In this document: positions 63,738 to 64,000 of the stretch, one piece after another | Layout: each line of letters starts with the position of its first letter | How positions within the stretch are numbered: the first letter of the stretch is position 1 | Origin: Eukaryota sp. TZLM1-RC | Lineage: Eukaryota; Metamonada: BaSk clade | Direction of reading: 5' to 3' | Assembly: GCA_040285825.1 (NCBI GenBank) | Contig: JAUPSS010000003.1 | Location: forward strand, 2,790,001-2,854,000 | Length of the DNA: 64,000 nucleotides | Notes under the pieces: generated by a model | What the model was told of the DNA's origin: nothing | The model's input: the letters and a program-made list of their open reading frames with translations, nothing else | Database searches by the model: none | Program-made: the position numbers and the translations under genes

Positions 63738-64000
63738 TTTAACAAAATTTTAATTTTATTCAAAACCTATAAATCAACATCTAAAAAATCCATCTCTCCC
63801 AGAACAAAAACACTAGATGCAACTCTCTCATAGTGAGATCCAAGAGAAAGCAAAGCATCAGAAACCATCTTCAACATCCCCTTTTTGGACAAATTTGGAC
63901 CAAATGCTTTCCTCAATCAATTCAAGAAATTCCAAACCGATCTCTATTTAATTTACAGTTTTGCTGTAAAAAGCTTCAACAAAAATTGTCAAAGATTTTT
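63738..64000. mobile_element. Family B LINE with 5' inversion, cut by window end
   Basis: 63738-63886 is the last about 145 bp of family B on the minus strand (same 3' end as 36668-36810). 63888-64000 is an internal family B segment on the plus strand, equivalent to 35803-35910, continuing out of the window. The order and orientations are those produced by twin priming. Matches to 34441-36814 are near exact. Confidence 0.85.

Noticed and set aside
1-64000. CRISPR arrays, rRNA genes, bacterial operons
   Set aside because: No regular spaced repeats or rRNA-like conserved cores were seen, and the genes are eukaryotic with spliceosomal introns.

Overview
This is nuclear DNA from a eukaryote, most likely an AT-rich unicellular protist. 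Evidence: compact single-exon or nearly single-exon genes for TFIIB, Ada2, MCRS1, TyrRS, TMCO1, Rpt4, eL20, AMMECR1 and ARL1; GT-AG introns of only 30, 30 and 53 nt; a eukaryotic tRNA-Phe; and dense non-LTR retrotransposons. A 1272-codon AK9/CFAP206-like gene suggests a flagellated or ciliated ancestry. All stops look standard. I cannot name the species.

Layout. 1-4.7 kb: a decayed Ty3/gypsy pol relic, a gene-poor stretch and an old LINE tail. 4.9-5.84 kb: TFIIB (minus) with one 53-nt intron. 5.9-7.1 kb: a broken Fanzor (eukaryotic TnpB-like, RNA-guided nuclease family) relic. 7.4-10.74 kb: an almost full-length family A LINE (minus) with a 9-bp target duplication. 11.07-12.9 kb: an HhH-GPD DNA-glycosylase-like gene converging on Ada2. 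12.95-22.85 kb: a graveyard holding LINE fragments, two more Fanzor relics, a 2A-peptide/PolB-exonuclease-like relic, a small unknown coiled-coil gene and a pogo-like transposase relic. 22.9-24.6 kb: MCRS1 converging on a GyrI-like domain gene. 24.99-31.98 kb: a complete but frame-broken Ty3/gypsy element with 81-bp LTRs and a CTTG target duplication. 32.1-39.4 kb: nested family B LINEs. 39.9-41.06 kb: TyrRS. 41.1-43.2 kb: a possible MITE, then a TA-flanked pogo/Tc1-type DNA transposon. 43.8-45.6 kb: TMCO1 and Rpt4, divergent from a 57-bp shared promoter. 45.73-49.07 kb: the second near full-length family A LINE, with a 14-bp target duplication. 49.5 kb: tRNA-Phe. 50.5-51.1 kb: eL20 with a hidden in-frame 30-nt intron. 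51.5-54.4 kb: LINE fragments. 54.6-56.3 kb: AMMECR1 converging on an SP-rich gene. 56.3-58.7 kb: an unexplained GC-richer stretch and LINE tails. 58.8-63.6 kb: the AK9/CFAP206-like gene and ARL1. 63.7-64 kb: a family B LINE with a 5' inversion, running off the window.

Host genes are housekeeping: transcription and chromatin (TFIIB, Ada2, MCRS1), translation (TyrRS, eL20, tRNA-Phe), proteostasis (Rpt4), ER calcium (TMCO1) and Golgi traffic (ARL1). They do not form an operon-like pathway. The accessory DNA is unusual for packing RLE-type LINEs, a chromodomain-bearing gypsy element, a DNA transposon and three Fanzor relics into one window. All family assignments were read by eye from motifs, without database searches.
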